Assembly: GCF_000735135.1 (NCBI RefSeq)
Contig: NZ_JPLZ01000007.1
Span: forward strand, 62,001-126,000
Reading direction: 5' to 3'
Length of the DNA stretch: 64,000 nt
Source: Chryseobacterium sp. FH1
GTDB taxonomy: Bacteria; Bacteroidota; Bacteroidia; Flavobacteriales; Weeksellaceae
The translations under genes were made by a program, and so were the position numbers. The notes below the pieces were generated by a model. It had not been told where the DNA came from, made no database searches, and worked only from the letters and a program-made list of their open reading frames with translations. Position 1 is the stretch's first letter. Each line of letters begins with the position of its first letter. Shown one piece after another: positions 62,418 to 64,000 of this stretch.

Positions 62418-64000
62418 ATGAAAACAGAAAATATAATGAATTTATCAAAAAAGGTTGTTATTACAGCAGCAGTCGGTTTTTTTACAAGTTTTAGTTTCGC
62501 ACAATCTGTACAAGACGGGATTAATTATGTAGATAGCCAAAAATATGCGAAAGCAAAACAAAATTATACAGACTTAATCACTCAAAATCCCAAAGAAGCA
62601 AGTAATTACTTCTATTTGGGAAATACATATTTAACACAGTTTGATCCAAACTTTGATTTGGCTCAAGAAAGTTTCAACAAAGGTTTAGCGGCAGATTCTA
62701 AAAGTTACTTAAACAAGTTAGGTTTAGCTTCTGTGAAACTTGGTAAAGGTGACAAATCTGCAATTGCAGAGATTCAACAAATCGTAAAAGATTCGAGAGA
62801 GAAAGATGCTGAAGTTCTTTTCAGAGCAGGAGAAGCATTGACATTGTTTGAAAAATTCAATTCACCAGATTTGGCAATTACTTTCTTGAACAAAGCGATC
62901 GAGAGAGCTCAAAGAGGAGGCGTTCCGGCGAACTATTATTACTCATTAGGTGATGCGTATAGAATCAAAAAAGATCCGGGTAACGCAATGTCCGCTTATG
63001 ACAAAGCAGAGGCTGTCGCGAAAAACAAAGCGTCCGTTTTTACTAGAAAAGGAACACTTTGGATTGCGGCTCAGCAGTGGCAACAAGCTAAAACAAACAT
63101 TGACAAAGCTATCGCTGTAGATCCTACTTATGCGCCTGCATACAAAGCTTTGGCAGGCTACAATATCAAATATCAGAGAAATGCAGAAGCTACTCAGAAT
63201 TTGATCAATTATGCCAAATATGCAGATGAGGATGCATACACTCAGTTGGAAATCGCAAAACTATATTTTACCAATGAAGATTTTGCTAATGCGAAAACAA
63301 CATTAGATTCAGTTTTTGACAAAGTAAATGATCCGATCAAGTATAGATTGAGAGCATACATCCAATACGGTGATGGCGATTTTGCAGGAGCTCAAAAAAG
63401 TATCGAGACATTCTTGTCGACAGCTGAGAAAAGCAGAATCCAACCATCTGATGACGGTTTACAAGGTCTAATTGCTGCAGGATTAGCAAAAGACGAGAAA
63501 GATGCCGCTAAAAAAGCACAATTAGATGCACTTGCTACTCAAAAAATTGGTATTGCAAAAGCTGCCAAAGACGAAACGTTGAAGTGGGATGAAGAATTGG
63601 CAAAAGTAAAAGGTGGGATTAACACTGCTTCTGTAGAGCAAGGTGCAACGTCTCCAGCTATTGAAGCGCTTAAGAAAAAAGTTGCAGAAAATCCTGCTGA
63701 CACAGATTCACTGTACAAATTGGCTACAGAATATCAAAATGTTCAGAACTGGAACGGTGCTATCCTGACTTGGGGTAAAATGTCAACAGCATTACCAGAT
63801 TGGGCACCAGCTTATTACAGCCAAGGTTACGCTTATCAGCAAGCACAGAACAATGATATGGCGAAAGCTTCTTATGAGAAATTTATTTCTCTTGTAAAAC
63901 CTGAAGAGATTGAAGCTAGCAAACCAAGTTTAGGTTATGCATATTTCTTTATCGCATTTATGGAGAAAGAGGCTAATCCAGAGAAAGCAAAACAAGACGT
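62418..64000 (+). CDS. Periplasmic TPR-repeat protein, 3' truncated by window edge
   Basis: The frame is open from ATG 62418 to the window end (527 codons visible). A signal peptide ends 'TSFSFAQS' (about residue 33). The mature part consists of TPR units ('YAKAKQNYTDLITQNPKEAS', 'NAMSAYDKAEAVAKNKASVF', 'WQQAKTNIDKAIAVDPTYAP', 'FANAKTTLDSVFDKVNDPIK', 'DMAKASYEKFISLVKPEE'). A second in-frame ATG (residue 7) would give an equally good signal. It follows the PstS-like gene by about 100 bases on the same strand and belongs to the TonB-associated locus. Likely an envelope scaffold; the partner is unknown. Confidence 0.88.
   Translation, partial: MKTENIMNLSKKVVITAAVGFFTSFSFAQSVQDGINYVDSQKYAKAKQNYTDLITQNPKEASNYFYLGNTYLTQFDPNFDLAQESFNKGLAADSKSYLNKLGLASVKLGKGDKSAIAEIQQIVKDSREKDAEVLFRAGEALTLFEKFNSPDLAITFLNKAIERAQRGGVPANYYYSLGDAYRIKKDPGNAMSAYDKAEAVAKNKASVFTRKGTLWIAAQQWQQAKTNIDKAIAVDPTYAPAYKALAGYNIKYQRNAEATQNLINYAKYADEDAYTQLEIAKLYFTNEDFANAKTTLDSVFDKVNDPIKYRLRAYIQYGDGDFAGAQKSIETFLSTAEKSRIQPSDDGLQGLIAAGLAKDEKDAAKKAQLDALATQKIGIAKAAKDETLKWDEELAKVKGGINTASVEQGATSPAIEALKKKVAENPADTDSLYKLATEYQNVQNWNGAILTWGKMSTALPDWAPAYYSQGYAYQQAQNNDMAKASYEKFISLVKPEEIEASKPSLGYAYFFIAFMEKEANPEKAKQD

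Overview
The window is chromosomal DNA of a Flavobacteriia member, most likely a Chryseobacterium-like Weeksellaceae. The evidence is AT-rich DNA, the Bacteroidota promoter signature TAnnTTTG (with TTTG or TTG about 19 bases upstream where visible) before many genes, gene orders typical of the phylum (DUF6089-uppS-bamA-skp-skp; pdxA-DUF177-rpmF-accB-accC; exbB-exbD-exbD-tonB), a DUF3667 protein and an outer-membrane beta-barrel receptor. I saw no rRNA, tRNA, CRISPR array, prophage or transposase.

Layout. 1-3.3 kb: end of a capsule or exopolysaccharide export locus (Wza-type protein cut by the window edge, then a Wzc-type tyrosine autokinase with a Gly-Tyr tail). 3.4-8.8 kb: envelope-assembly operon DUF6089-uppS-bamA-skp-skp. 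8.8-12.4 kb: thioesterase, rfbD, a secreted unknown and a large TPR protein. 12.4-16.5 kb: repeat-rich DNA with a serine hydrolase whose signal peptide is out of frame, a small membrane protein and a dicarboxylate-type symporter. 17-26.8 kb: metallophosphatase, glycosyltransferase, receptor-like barrel, two BON-domain proteins, pncB and DUF3667. 27-31.8 kb: rplM-rpsI-rpsB (no tsf next to rpsB), accA and gltX. 31.8-40.9 kb: surface-glycan island on the minus strand: GT9, GT2, two related CgeB-like transferases, GT4, an unclassified transferase, and UDP-galactopyranose mutase (glf) plus a ManC-type cupin in two tandem copies, one intact and one decayed. 40.9-46.5 kb: rocD, accC, accB, rpmF, DUF177, pdxA. 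46.7-50.6 kb: ribE, sensor kinase, tRNA methyltransferase, ftsE and rpmH (52 codons). 51-54.4 kb: cupin, waaA, unknown, GT2. 54.8-57.9 kb: leuS, 1036 codons long. 58.2-64 kb: TonB energy-transduction operon followed by a PstS-like lipoprotein and a TPR protein that runs off the right edge.

How the genes work together: most of the window serves the cell envelope. It covers lipid carrier synthesis (uppS), outer-membrane protein insertion (bamA, skp), lipid A-Kdo and core assembly (waaA, GT9, GT2), O-chain or capsule synthesis (rfbD, glf, GTs, Wza/Wzc), fatty-acid precursor supply (accA, accB, accC) and TonB energisation.

The most unusual material is (i) the 1.69-kb glf/cupin tandem duplication with a nearly identical 300-bp core inside diverged flanks, where the operon-position copy is the dead one; (ii) two insertions in LeuRS, one looking like a captured intergenic repeat and one an AT-rich expansion of the region before KMSKS; (iii) several families of dispersed palindromic intergenic repeats, one of which supplies the C-terminus of a protein; (iv) a BON-SH3 protein resembling the architecture of the E. 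coli K+-binding protein Kbp. I did not find a clear-cut new defence or mobile system.
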